DNA of 64,000 nt from Promerops cafer. Lineage: Eukaryota > Chordata > Aves > Passeriformes > Nectariniidae. Location of the stretch: the NCBI GenBank assembly GCA_013398275.1, contig VZSE01002177.1:372001-436000 (forward strand). Reading direction: 5' to 3'. The notes beneath the pieces are model-generated. The model did no database searches. It saw only the letters and a list, made by a program, of their open reading frames with translations, and was not told the origin of the DNA. A program made the translations under genes and the position numbers. Each line of letters starts with the position of its first letter. Within the stretch, counting starts at the first letter, position 1. Of this stretch, positions 40,136 to 61,044 are shown piece after piece.

Positions 40136-43100
40136 CATGTTGTCTTATCAAGTGAAAACACTGAAAATTACCTGTTATGTAAAGCACATAAAATGTCCTG
40201 CACCACCACCAACTTCTCCCAACACGTACCACTCTGCAATTCAAAACTTTTTGTTATTCCTCCCCTCTCATCACATCAGTACATCTCCTTGCCTTTACTG
40301 TGACTCCAGCCTTGGTCAGTCTGGAGCCCTTTCCACATGTCGTCTCTTGCCCATATTTTTGCAGCAGCTCCACAGACCATGGCACACCACAGTCACAAGC
40401 TTGGCATTACCCCAGCTGGCATCTCAAGAATTTTGCAGGCAGCACTGTCCTATTGCCAGCCTCTGCAAACTCCACTGCCACTTTCTAGCTTTTCAGGTAA
40501 CAGTGAAATCTGCTTTTCCCAAAAGTTCTGATCTTCAGCAATGACATCTGTAGCCAGAAGCAGAGGCAATATGCAGGCTTGGTCCACGGAAATAGCCATG
40601 AGACATCTACATTATCTGGAGAGAAATATTAGTAGTATGGTAATTCCTGCTACCCAGTACAGGACAGATGTCAATGCTCTGGATTTATCATAAACAGAAA
40701 GCTGCAGGAATTAAGCACCCCAGAGTTATAGGCTTTTTTTTCCTAAAGGTGAAGGATCATGCTACAATGTCTAAAAAGAGAAGAGCAGGTCAGTCTGACC
40801 TGTACAGAAGAGGGCTATAATGGAATCAAGGTATGAGAGGAGAAATTTAAGTAAATTAACAGATTCAAGTGGAAAAAAAGGAAAATGCAAACCAAGAATA
40901 CAGATAGAGCCGAATGCCTGCTGTTTTATGGAACCAGGGCTGTGAGCAGACATCAGCCAGGTCTCCAGGGAACAGACATGAGGGACAACCTCAGTGCTGA
41001 AAGCAATGCAATAGACCTTGCATGGCTCCATGAAATTCAGATTAAACCAATTCTACCTCCCTGGCAGGTGGTGAGAAGGGAGACAGCAAAATCAGTGAAA
41101 AGAGGCAAATTCAATGCTGACTGATTGCCTGCATTTAGCCTTTCTTTTTTGTGTATCAGCCTGGTATAGTCCTTTCCCCTTTGCTTAACCACTTCCAGGA
41201 ACAGGCTCTTCCTCTTCAGACCCCACAAATCCTACTGTAGTTCACCCTACTTTTTCCCTACCAGATGGACACTGACCTCCATCTCACCTGAGCTCTCTCA
41301 GCATGAATACAGAGGGTGCAGCACGAGGAGCAGGGGGATAAGGTGTGTCCCCACTGTGACAGATGCTGTGGCTCCGGGGAACATTCAGGCTGCTGTACTG
41401 ACATTACAAATGAATGCACACACCTTTGTGGTTTCATTAATGACTGTACTGAAAGATGTAGAGGCATGAAAATGAATGCATCCTGCAAAAAAGCAAAGAC
41501 AAATGGGAAGTAATTTAAATAAAGCCTCAACACCGAAATAATGCACATAACAAATCTTTTGTGGTTTTGATTCTCTAAGGGAGCAAGTCCTTGTATCCAA
41601 AGAGGACTCACCAGCATTGCTTATAAATAAGACTAAGGAAATTATATGGGTGAGGTAATTGGCAAGCACACAAGGTTCATTACACCTAAAGTCACTGTGA
41701 CATCGTGGTCACTTGCTCCACTTTCCTCTTTAAGAGCAGCTTGGTAGCTGGTAACTTACAAGTCTTGTAACAGGCACAAAGAGTAACACTGTGTGCAAAA
41801 CAAGAAACAAGACTAACCAGTGCTACAAGAGTAGCACTGCCTGTGTGCTACTTTTCTTGGATAGGTGGAGAGCAGAGGTTTTAAACCAGGTCCCATTCCA
41901 GTTAATGCCAAATCATCTTGGAATCTAGGGAAAAAATATGAGAAACTGGGACAGGAATGAAAAGAGATTTATGAGTTGCAAAATTATGACAGGTAAAATT
42001 GATAATTGTTCACACAGCTCTGAGTGCTGAATTTAATTGAGTACATAGCGTGGTTGTAAGCTCGTGCTCATGTTATTATTCATTCCTCAGACATTCATTG
42101 CACTTGAGACACCACAAAACTAAATACTAAAACCCAATGAAACAAAAGAGGGCTACTAACTCTAGCAGTTTGGACTGTTGTTCAGTAAGGAGAAAATAAG
42201 CAGAGAAGGATGCATGGTGGAAATGAAGTGGGGAAAGCAAGGCCAAGTTGGGTGGCTTTATGGCCAGTCAGTCCTTAGTACATAAATAATCTTGCATTAA
42301 GCATAGGGAACTATACACACATCCTAAAATGTTCTGCACTGCCAAGAGCATTTTATACAATATGTAATTCACAGCCAAGAGGACACCTGAGGGAACATAC
42401 CATGTACCCTTTTGCAGTTTCTTTCCCAGGGATGTAGGCAAAAGAATGCAAGGTGCTCTGAGCAAAAGGAATAAGCAATATTCTCACAATAGTCTGAGAC
42501 TGACTGAAGCTGCGCTTCAGGTCTTAAAAGCTATAGGGACTGTTTAATTTTCTCATTCCCTCGCTACAACCGCTTACCTTCCAGAGTACAAAGAAACACC
42601 TCTGTCAAGTGTTAGGAATTTGAAGAGATTGTGACTCTCTTAAATTTGCTATTAGCATTCTGACATTTTCCCCACCTGACCTGTTTAATCTAGGTGTATA
42701 CTCTAAAGAGATTCCTGGATTTTCTAGAAAAGCAAAAGGCTAAGCTGTCTGAAAGCACCCAATAAATGCCAATGTTTTGTGCTGGCTGGTTCCCTTTATG
42801 AGCTCTGAAGAATGGGAATGATCAAAATGAATTTTTTTGAGTATTTCTTCGCTGATGAAAAGTGCAGCAGAAGGGACTATATGTTATTGTTGTTACTGTT
42901 ACAATTCCTATTATTAGTAGTATTATGTTTGTTCTGTGGGAGGAAAGAAACATGGATGGATCTCAGCAAGGGAAGTCTGAATGATTGGTGGTTCAGTGGC
43001 TTTATGTGCAAGTATCCTGCTAGATGCTCATTTTTGCAAATTCACCTTCAAATTCATTTTCTCTCATACACACACAGTCCCTGACACAATCTAATACCTA

Positions 43101-44599
43101 TGAACCATCCAGCACTAAAAACATTAAACTGCAGGGGAACTCAAATGCTTTCTCTTTCTAGGGTGCAGAATATTAAACATACCATCCCCACGCATTTAGT
43201 AGCTATCATTACAAAATGCTTGCTATCATCAAATACCGGGATAATTTAAGCTCTCAATTTGCAAAGCAATCTGAATCCCAGTTTCTTTGGGCTGCATGAA
43301 GCCTCTCCCAACCATACTCACGGCTTCTTCTGACTTGCTCCCATTCTGCCTCCACCTGACCCATAGGCCAGGAGCTTCCAGGAGTTAACTGATGTTTCTG
43401 TTATGTCCACAGATGTTTTTGTACAGCTTGTAATACAAGCAAGAAAGCTGAAGACTATAAAAACATGGGAACTGTGATTTTGTTGTGTTGTGCACTGTCA
43501 AATGGCATATTAATCCACCACTGGGACCCCTAGAAACATCACCAATAAGCAGAAGGAGCAGGTCATGTCAGGTTCAGCTCTGGCAAGATCCTGGTCATAA
43601 ATTTGCAGAGGCACTTGTCCACCTTGGTGATTCCTCCCTCGGTTACAGTCTGGAGAGCCAGGAGTGATTTCGGTTTCGCCAGTAGCGTAGGTGTACATGC
43701 ATGAGAGCATCTGCACAGGCTTTGTGCTCAGCCCAGGGGCTGGTGAGTTTTTACCCTGATGTGTTACAGCTGCTGCACTTGCAGACATTGATCTGTGTGT
43801 ACAGGCTGTACCCCTCACTTTGGATCAAACTACACTTTCACACAGCATAACAGGCATAGGCCTCTATTCTTATCAAATTCCTCTAGGCCCTGCTGGACTG
43901 CAGATCATTACCATCATCATTCAGTACTTGTTAGGACACAAAGGCATCAGCAGGGCCAGAAGGCAGATCTGTAGGGGCTGGGGAACGGCCTGTGTGTGAT
44001 GGGTCAGGTCTAACCTCAGGCATGGCTGGGAACGATAGTCTGCAGACAGCATGTGACTGTGAGCAGCCTCTGCCAAAGAGTCACGGGGGTATCTGCCGGC
44101 ACCTAAATAAAAAGACAGCTCTTGCATCAGTGGAGATTATGGGATTTAAGGTAACAGTGACATGAGGTTTGTTGAACTTCCCAACAGGTCAGAGTGAAGA
44201 AGGGCTAATCTAGTGGGAAAAAGGATTCTTTTCTGACCTGGCTGTTTCCTGAGCTTTTTTTTAACCTCTGTCTGGAAGCCTTTACAATAATGAATGAGCC
44301 CCTCAGAAGATGCTGGGGCAATTTGCCTTTCTCTTGGCTGCCACCTTCGGACACTCGATAAGAATGGGTGCGAGGGTTGCGTGATGCCTGCATAGGCAGT
44401 AGTCTCGAGTGCTCTGTTCAGTCGTGTTTATCTCTGCCCCAGCTGGCCCCGAATCCCCACCTGCGCAGTGCATCCACTCAGTTCCTCGGGGAATCAGATA
44501 GTCTTGAGGGAGATGTGCCCCTTCATGTGCGTGTGTGACTAATCTCATGGAGGTGCTGGCTTTGTAACTGTTTAATAACAGGATTTCACCCTTTCCCAT
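40136..44599. other. Intergenic region upstream of HMGXB4
   Basis: No gene or identifiable mobile element was seen. The sequence is AT-rich until about 43.9 kb and becomes GC-richer approaching the HMGXB4 CpG island. Confidence 0.6.
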
Positions 44600-44965
44600 T
44601 GACCCACCGCGGCAGCAACAAGCAGCCAACAGCCAGCCCGGGCTGCGAGCCCAGCCAGCTCAGTCTCTTAGGCACGGCCGACAAGAGAGGGGAAGCTGTG
44701 CCGGGACCGCGCAGCACCCGCATACACGAAGAGGAGGCTGCGCCAAGCCCGGGGGAACGTGGGCACCCCTGCACAGGTGGTGGTCGGGGTCAGAGCCGGG
44801 CCCGGGCACAGCTGCCCCGCGTGTGTGACCCCCGTGTGTCGCACGGCTTCGCGGGGACACGCTGCTCCCGGGGAGCCGCGCCGCCCATCGATGCGCTCGG
44901 CAAGCCGGCGCCCCGCCCCGCGGGTGCCGCGTTGGAGGCGCTCGGCGCTCGGCTGGCCGGCGCTG

Positions 44966-45024
44966 NNNNNNNNNNNNNNNNNNNNNNNNNNNNNNNNNNN
45001 NNNNNNNNNNNNNNNNNNNNNNNN
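44966..45024. other. Assembly gap (59 N)
   Basis: 59 undetermined bases lie in the middle of the CpG island, just 5' of the NRF1 motif. GC-rich promoters are typical sequencing drop-outs. The transcription start and other core elements may be hidden here. Confidence 0.99.
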
Positions 45025-45031
45025 GTGTCGG

Positions 45032-45043
45032 GGCGCATGCGCA
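45032..45043 (+). promoter_or_regulatory. HMGXB4: NRF1 binding motif
   Basis: GGCGCATGCGCA matches the NRF1 consensus TGCGCATGCGCA in 11 of 12 positions and contains the full palindromic core GCGCATGCGC. It lies in the CpG island, about 130 bases before the proposed exon 1 donor. Confidence 0.8.
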
Positions 45044-45174
45044 GGACGGGCCGGCCGCCGGTCCGTGCCCGCCGAGGGGCCGGTGCCGGGGTTCGCGCCC
45101 TCGGCTGCGCGCGGAATTCCCGGCGGTCCCGTCTGCCCTCACGGCCCCGGCTGGCAGCGCTGGCGGCACATGGG

Positions 45175-46891
45175 GTGAGGGAGCCACCTCCGCGGCCAGT
45201 CGGCCGCGGGACCGAGGAGCGGGGGTCCGTGCGGAGCCCCGGGGCTGCAGAAGAGCAAGGCTGGGCCTTGAACCCGCAGGCATGTGCGCTAAGGAACGGG
45301 AGACGTGAAGGGAGAGCTTCCCCACCGAGCCTGTGCCATCGCTGCTGAAACCCGGGAATTTGAAGCAGGGGAACCTAACTGAGGTTTTCAAGATGAGGGT
45401 AGTTATGGGTATGTTTTGTATTTGCCGGATTGGAGGTCTGGGCTGTGAGCGCCTTTGGGTAGTATCTACCAACCTTTGTACCTGCCAAGCAGGTAAGATT
45501 TTAAAAAAACTAAAAGGTACGCGTATATGTACAAAGAAATCTTAGGCTCTCCAAGTCATCCATTCATGAATTACTGTCTTCAGCTTTGTTTTGCTGAGCA
45601 GCACTGTCTTGAGCACAATACTCTGGTATTATGTGTCCTCTTACTGAAGTCTGTATGACAAACAAACAGCACAAAATATTGACAATGTCTGGTTTAAGAT
45701 CACGAGCCCACAAGTGGCAAGATGCTCTTTTTTATTGACGAGTGCAGTGCTCTTGTGTGTAGGTAGAATCCTTGTGTTTGCTGCCAGTAATATATAATGG
45801 TCAGAACACTAACTCGACATTCTGCAGTGGGTGTTTTCCCACTATAGGATGTGTTTTCCCACTATAGTGTTTAACCACTATAGGATGAATAAGTTGTACA
45901 TTGTCAGCATCAGCCAGTTGTTTATAAAATCGAGTTGCATGGGGGATGTACATGCACAAGTTCCCTGCTCCCAAAGTGTTCCCATGTAGCTTCAGTGTGG
46001 TGAGATTACCATCACAGCTGGGATGAGCAGGCTGCATGGTCTTTGTGGCTGGGTGTTTACACATGTGCACATACACACAGACACACAGAGGCAGCTGGCA
46101 GCGAGTGGATTAATCCCGTAGGAGCAGAACGTCGATCTTGCTGAGCTGGTCACTGGCTGAGGAACAAAAGCTGTTTGCTCTGAGAGAACCAGAGTGTGGC
46201 TATTCCACAGCAGCACTGTCCTGCTGTATGCCCCTAGCTGGCACAGTGACTCAGTTAGAGCAGGCCTGAAACCTGGGGGGCAGATGTTGGGTTGCTGCAG
46301 GCCCAGATAAAAGGAGTGCTCTCTTCCATCCCCTCTCCCAGGCTGGCATTCAGAATGGCTGCAGTGGTAGCATTGGGAAAAACATCAGAGGGATACACAT
46401 CTCTAATACAAAATGTGTGATCCTCCAGTAAAAAAACAAAAACAATAATAATTCTTTTGTAATGTAATTCCTTCTGCCTGGTCCCTTCTTTCCCTTCACT
46501 TCATCTGAGATTCAAGGGTTTGAAATCTCTTTAAACATCCCACTCTCTACTACAGTGGCTCCTGACAAAAAATGGCTTTGACACAGTTTGGGTGCGGTTT
46601 TGTGTGTCATGAAAATCAAACTCAGTTGTCTTCTCACCCTCTTTCTATTTTTGTAAATAAATTAGTTCAGTGATTCAGATATTTTATAAGAAAGAGGTGG
46701 TATTTTCTATCTTTAAAATAATACAACATCCATTTTGATTCAAAAACCCAAATCTGTCAAGCCTGAAGAGTGACCACTCATTTCCTTTCCCACTGTCTTC
46801 CAAAGAATCCTTATTTGGTTCAGAGAAAGTTTCCCCATTTACACAGTGATTCTTCTTTATGGGAGGATTATTTTCATTCTCTGTTTCTCAG
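45175..46891 (+). other. HMGXB4: HMGXB4 intron 1 (5' UTR intron)
   Basis: Inferred intron between the donor at 45175 and the acceptor ending at 46891 (tttctcag) or 46905 (cctatag). It holds a three-unit tandem repeat at 45831-45886. Exact exon boundaries depend on transcript data. Confidence 0.5.
45831..45886 (+). repeat. Three-copy tandem repeat of a 20-bp unit
   Basis: Unit GTGTTTTCCCACTATAGGAT at 45831-45850, a second copy lacking the last four bases at 45851-45866, and a third copy with two substitutions at 45867-45886. Each unit contains the palindrome CTATAG. Confidence 0.9.
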
Positions 46892-46966
46892 ACCTTTTCC
46901 TATAGATGGGAACGGGGGAAGGAGCCCAGACGTGGCAGCTCATTCACAGGCTCCTGCAGGACCACC

Positions 46967-57254
<10,288 letters not shown>

Positions 57255-57589
57255 TGGGAAAGGATCCTGGGATGTACTCAACCTCTGTGTAACTGACTTG
57301 TGTACATGTACTACGCCGGCGCTCCCAAAGGGCTCCATGTGGAGGCTTTTAAAGTTTTATATATGTATAGTATATACATAGGATTGTAACTATTTGACTT
57401 CTATTTTATGAAAAGTTGTGAAGTTAAGCTGAGAAAACCCTTTTGTGTTGGTGGGTGAAATGTCCTCCAATCTGAAAGTATTTTGTATGAAGAATTCAGA
57501 AAGTTTTTGAGATATTCGCCTTAAATTCAGATTTAGTGGGGGAAGCAAACAGAGAATGGACTTCTCAATATGAAGAAGAAAGCTGTGAC

Positions 57590-57760
57590 CACGAGAGGGG
57601 TCATTGAAACACGTGGCCCAGAGAGGTTCTTGACTCTCCTTCTTTGATGATATTCAAAAACTGAATGAGCAGCTTGCTCTTAGTTGGACTTGCTTTAAGC
57701 AGGGAGATGGACCAGATGATCTCCTGATATCCCTGCCTAAAGTATTCTGATATTCTGTGG
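57590..57760 (+). repeat. CR1 LINE 3' end inside HMGXB4 3' UTR
   Basis: Recognisable CR1 tail in sense orientation: 'gaggggtcattgaaacac', 'ggcccagagaggttcttgac', 'atattcaaaaactgaatga', 'ggaccagatgatctcctgat', and the tail 'attctgatattctgtgg'. The central 'agcaggg' block is present near 57697. Confidence 0.85.
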
Positions 57761-58494
57761 GCAGGTAGAAATGATAATATATTTTGGACCAAGGAATAGA
57801 ACTGAAATCTTCACCAGCCCTATTTGTAACTCTTTCTGTTTAAAACCCGCTTCTTGAGGGGAAAGCTGGATAGCTTTTTGCCTCTTGGTCACTTTCTCCG
57901 ACCCCTACTCCTCAGTCAGTAATAACTGAAAGTTGTCAGTGTTGGCTGGCTGCTCTGGTAGCTGGCATTTGAAGTGAAGATGACAACAAGTTTAATTTTT
58001 CTTTGTGGGCTCATACTCAAATCATCATTAGCACAATACATCAACCCATTGCATTGGCTTGACAGAATGAACCTCCTGCTGATTTTTCCACGGCATGGTA
58101 AGCCTGCTTTGATGGAAAGGAGTAGAGAAGCAGATGGGAAAAACTTGGATTGCTTCTGCCTGTCTTGTACCTGTTTTGTGAAATGGCTCATCCCCCATCT
58201 CTCTCACCAGCACTATTGCAGGAGCTGTGGTGCTGCTGCTAGGCAGTGACCAGTGGCCAGTTTGAAGCAGTTATGGCCAAGTAAGGCACATGTGGGTTGA
58301 TTGGACCGGTTTCCCTTTCTTCCAGCCACATACTTGGAGTTTGGTTTTCTGCTCCTCTGGTAGAGGAGCAGCAGGAGAACACTTGATTCCTGTTTAGGCT
58401 TTTGTCTGTGTGTATGTATGTGTATGTGGTGTTCATATCACATTGTATTTAACCAATATCTGTAACAGATTTTAATTTATCCTGTATATTTCTC

Positions 58495-58530
58495 TCTGTG
58501 TGTGTATATATTTTTATATATATATACATA
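58495..58530 (+). repeat. TG/TA simple repeat
   Basis: Alternating TGTGTG followed by TATATA with a short T interruption, in the HMGXB4 3' UTR. Confidence 0.85.
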
Positions 58531-59339
58531 ATTTAAAAGCAAAAATTCCTCCCTCAGCCAACAGTATGGGGAAAATGTGAATCAAGTTTGCCTCAGCTCA
58601 CTTCCTGCAGGAATCAACTCTATGTATAGAAGTAAGCATGGGCATTGTGTAAGGAAACACCAGGAAGATTCTAAGTGTTTGTAGAAACAGGCTATCTTGT
58701 GGAGGTAGGCAGAACAACTGAAATATCATTTGACTCAGGCCTTATCACCTCTGTAACAGGAAAATTTTAGAACTAGAGAAGAGGCATTTTTTACTTCCAA
58801 GTAAGTGTAGCTTCTGTTTTTTAGGACAGTTTGAAAGTGAGCTGTCCCTCATTGTGGCTGAGCCCCAAATCAGAAGTAAATTAAATCCTGGGGTGTGGAG
58901 GAGGGTTTTTCTCCCCATGCCTCTTTGCCACGTATTCCCCAGATGTGCCTGTACAAGGTAGTCTGTCTCTTATGGATCTTTTCTCAGTGCAGTGAGGGGT
59001 TTTCTCAGCAGAGGAGGCGCAGAAGGTTCTCAGACCACCAGGCCAGAACACATATTTTAACAGCTTAGGACAAATCCCAATGAGCCTGGAAACAGGAAGG
59101 GCGCAGGAGGGAGGCAGTCCAATCCTGCTTCAGATCCTGGCCCATGCTAAAGCATCTGCTTTTGTGAGCAGCACAAAATAACCGGCTCTTACCAGCCCTT
59201 CACAGTTGAGAGCATCGTGCTGAAGGGGTAGATCTGCTTTTGAAGAAACAGAAGGGGATCAGCTTTAGCTTTGTCCTCTGTACAACTGAAAACTCTTGAA
59301 GAGTGAAAAACACACACGACCCTGGTGTATTGTATTTTT

Positions 59340-59345
59340 ATTAAA
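59340..59345 (+). terminator. HMGXB4: Putative HMGXB4 polyadenylation signal
   Basis: ATTAAA, the commonest variant of AATAAA, followed within 20-60 bases by T/G-rich sequence (acactttgtataatctg, tgtggtatttgg). It is the last good candidate before the TOM1 promoter region. Confidence 0.5.
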
Positions 59346-59365
59346 ATTTGTACACTTTGTATAAT

Positions 59366-59992
59366 CTGTATCTTGTGGTATTTGGTACTATAGGGAAACT
59401 TTGTCAAGACTTAGCAGTTTTTATATTTTTGTTATTTCTTTGCTGTTTGGTCCAGATTACATTACAATTATACAGACTTTTTTGTACTGTACTTACAATA
59501 TAATTTTTTTTTTTAACTTCTGGAGTACTGTCATTCATTTCTGGCACGTGCTGTTTTCTGTAGCTGTTGTTACTACTTGTATTTAGTGTTTCTCAGCAAA
59601 ACATCCAATCCTAACCCTCCTGAAGTCACTCACTGGCAGGCAAGCTGTTTCCAGCAGCACCAGTCACCCGAATTATCGCTCAGGTTCCTGACTGCTTGGG
59701 ACCCCCCAGGAGGGAGATGTAGCATGGATCACTGCAGGTAACACCAGGGCATTTGTCTTCCCTTCTGCCTCACCTCAGTTCAGGTTTGTGGCGTGCAGGT
59801 GACACCAATACACAGGACTCAAGTGTGCTGTGGAGGAGGTCAGGCGTGGCAGCGTTAGAGCAGGATTTGTGCTGGTTATTAACACATCCCCATTTTCCAG
59901 GTATGGGTGTTGGTTGATTGCAGCCTCAGCTTGGGCAGGGCAGTTGCTTGGGCCAGGAGCACGTCCCAGAACGTGCCAACCATCCTCTGTAG
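59366..59992. other. Short intergenic space between HMGXB4 and TOM1
   Basis: Nothing recognisable beyond T-rich sequence to about 59,590 and an unremarkable GC-balanced stretch. The two genes are in tandem with roughly 1.2 kb from the probable cleavage site to the TOM1 start codon. Confidence 0.6.
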
Positions 59993-60195
59993 AGTCATAG
60001 GATGGTTTGGGTTGGAAGGGACCTTAGATCATTTCCAACACCCCTGCCACAGACAGGAACACCTTCCACAAAAAATTTGCTCAAAGCCCCATCCAACCGG
60101 GCCTGGAACACTTCCAAGGATGGGACATCCACAACTCTCAGCAACCTGTCCCAGTGCCTCACAACCCTCACAGTAAAGAATTTCCTCCTACGAGT
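59993..60195 (-). repeat. CR1 LINE 3' end, antisense
   Basis: The + strand is the reverse complement of a CR1 tail: 'gtcataggatggtttgggtt', 'ggaagggaccttagatcatt', 'aggaacaccttccac', 'caaagccccatccaacc', 'gggacatccacaactctc', 'ctgtcccagtgcctcac' and 'cagtaaagaatttcctcc'. It is well preserved, so relatively young, and it directly borders the TOM1 CpG island. Confidence 0.93.
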
Positions 60196-60479
60196 ACGCT
60201 CCACACCGGGCTCTGGAAAACTAAAAACCCATCGCCACAGGCTTTCCAGGGTTTGGGCATCGCTCAGGCTCGCGGGTGTTCTGCACGAGCTCGGCCTGGT
60301 TGCAGAAAGCGGCGGAGGCTCTCGGCGGCGGGAGCCCCTCGGTTCCTGCGGCCGGGGGCCAAGGGCCAGCAGTACCAGGGACCCGTCGGCTCGCACCCCG
60401 CCCTACCCCGGCAGCCGCGGCCGCTCCGCGCCTCACTCGGCCCGTGGCACGGCGGGGCCGGTCCGGGCGGCGGCCNCGG

Positions 60480-60488
60480 GTCACGTGA
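60480..60488 (+). promoter_or_regulatory. TOM1: CLEAR-type E-box (TFEB/MITF/USF motif)
   Basis: GTCACGTGA matches nine of ten bases of the palindromic CLEAR element GTCACGTGAC and contains the E-box CACGTG. It sits 49-57 bases before the TOM1 start codon, in the probable 5' UTR or core promoter. A second CACGTGAC lies at 61037-61044. Confidence 0.6.
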
Positions 60489-60536
60489 GCGGAGGCGGCG
60501 GCGGCGTCAGCTGATCGCGGCGCGGCGGCGGCGGAG

Positions 60537-60588
60537 ATGGACTTTCTGCTGGGGAACCCCTTCAGCTCCCCTGTGGGGCAGCGCATCG
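60537..60588 (+). CDS. TOM1: TOM1 first coding exon (partial gene)
   Basis: Encodes MDFLLGNPFSSPVGQRI plus the first base of a split codon, then the donor GTGAGA. This is the distinctive amino terminus of TOM1, target of Myb1, just ahead of its VHS domain. Known of the family: TOM1 has an N-terminal VHS and a GAT domain, binds ubiquitin, Tollip and clathrin on endosomes, and works with myosin VI in endosome and autophagosome traffic. The next exon, expected to begin by completing a Glu codon, was not found before 64000, so intron 1 exceeds 3.4 kb. The gene runs in the same direction as HMGXB4. Confidence 0.93.
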
Positions 60589-60729
60589 GTGAGAGCCGCA
60601 CCCGCGCCCCCCGACCCTCCCCGCGGCCCCGCTCGCCCGTCTGGCCCCGCGCCCCCGGGGGCGTCCGCCGGACCCTTCCTCGGGGAAACGCCGGCCCCCG
60701 CCTCCGCGGCGGGACCAGCAGCTCAATGA

Positions 60730-60990
60730 CCAATCAGGAGAGAGTTCTGCTCTGACTGATGGGTGCTGCCGGCCAATAGCGAGCGCGCAGCCCGAGGCGG
60801 CTCCGTCGGGGGCCCCGCCAGCCAATCCGGGCGCGAGGGGGTCTCGGGCTGGCGAGGTGAAGTTTGCTCACTTAAAGGGGCCGCAGGCCTGTGGTCCGCG
60901 CCACGCCCCCCGGCTCCGCCGAGCCCCGTGATTGGCTTGGGGCCATTCCCGCCCGTGCCTCTTCGGGGGCTTCGGGGAGCTGCTGATTGG
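60730..60990. promoter_or_regulatory. Cluster of five CCAAT boxes (NF-Y sites)
   Basis: CCAAT on the + strand at 60730-60734, 60773-60777 and 60822-60826, and in reverse (ATTGG) at 60931-60935 and 60986-60990. Several have the extended NF-Y context (gaccaatcag, gattggct). All lie within 261 bases, 140-400 bases downstream of exon 1. Confidence 0.8.
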
Positions 60991-61036
60991 CTGAGCTCCA
61001 GCCAGGGGAGCCTATCGCGTCCGGGCGGGAAGGGGG

Positions 61037-61044
61037 CACGTGAC
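61037..61044 (+). promoter_or_regulatory. TOM1: Second E-box CACGTGAC
   Basis: CACGTGAC preceded by GGGG; a half-extended CLEAR/USF motif at the 3' edge of the CpG island, 47 bases after the last CCAAT box. Confidence 0.5.

Larger units (their letters stand above)
44600..45350 (+). promoter_or_regulatory. HMGXB4: HMGXB4 CpG island promoter and untranslated first exon
   Basis: A GC-rich, CpG-dense block about 1.6-2.4 kb upstream of the HMGXB4 start codon and the only such block near the gene's 5' end. It contains an NRF1-type palindrome at 45032-45043 and no evident TATA box, as expected of a housekeeping promoter. A plausible untranslated exon 1 ends at 45174 (ATGGG followed by the donor GTGAGG). 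Open frames through the island on both strands are by-products of GC richness and cross the assembly gap, so they are not called as genes. Confidence 0.75.
57255..59365 (+). other. HMGXB4: HMGXB4 3' untranslated region (probable extent)
   Basis: No further open frame follows the stop. No AATAAA was noticed. ATTAAA occurs at 58880-58885 and at 59340-59345, the latter followed by T/G-rich sequence, so the main cleavage site is placed near 59,360. The region includes a CR1 tail (57590-57760) and a TG/TA simple repeat near 58495-58530. The end is inferred. Confidence 0.55.

Noticed and set aside
44599..45472. Long open frames (up to 270 codons) on both strands over the HMGXB4 CpG island
   Set aside because: They cross 59 undetermined bases, occur on both strands as expected of stop-poor GC-rich DNA, and show no family resemblance.
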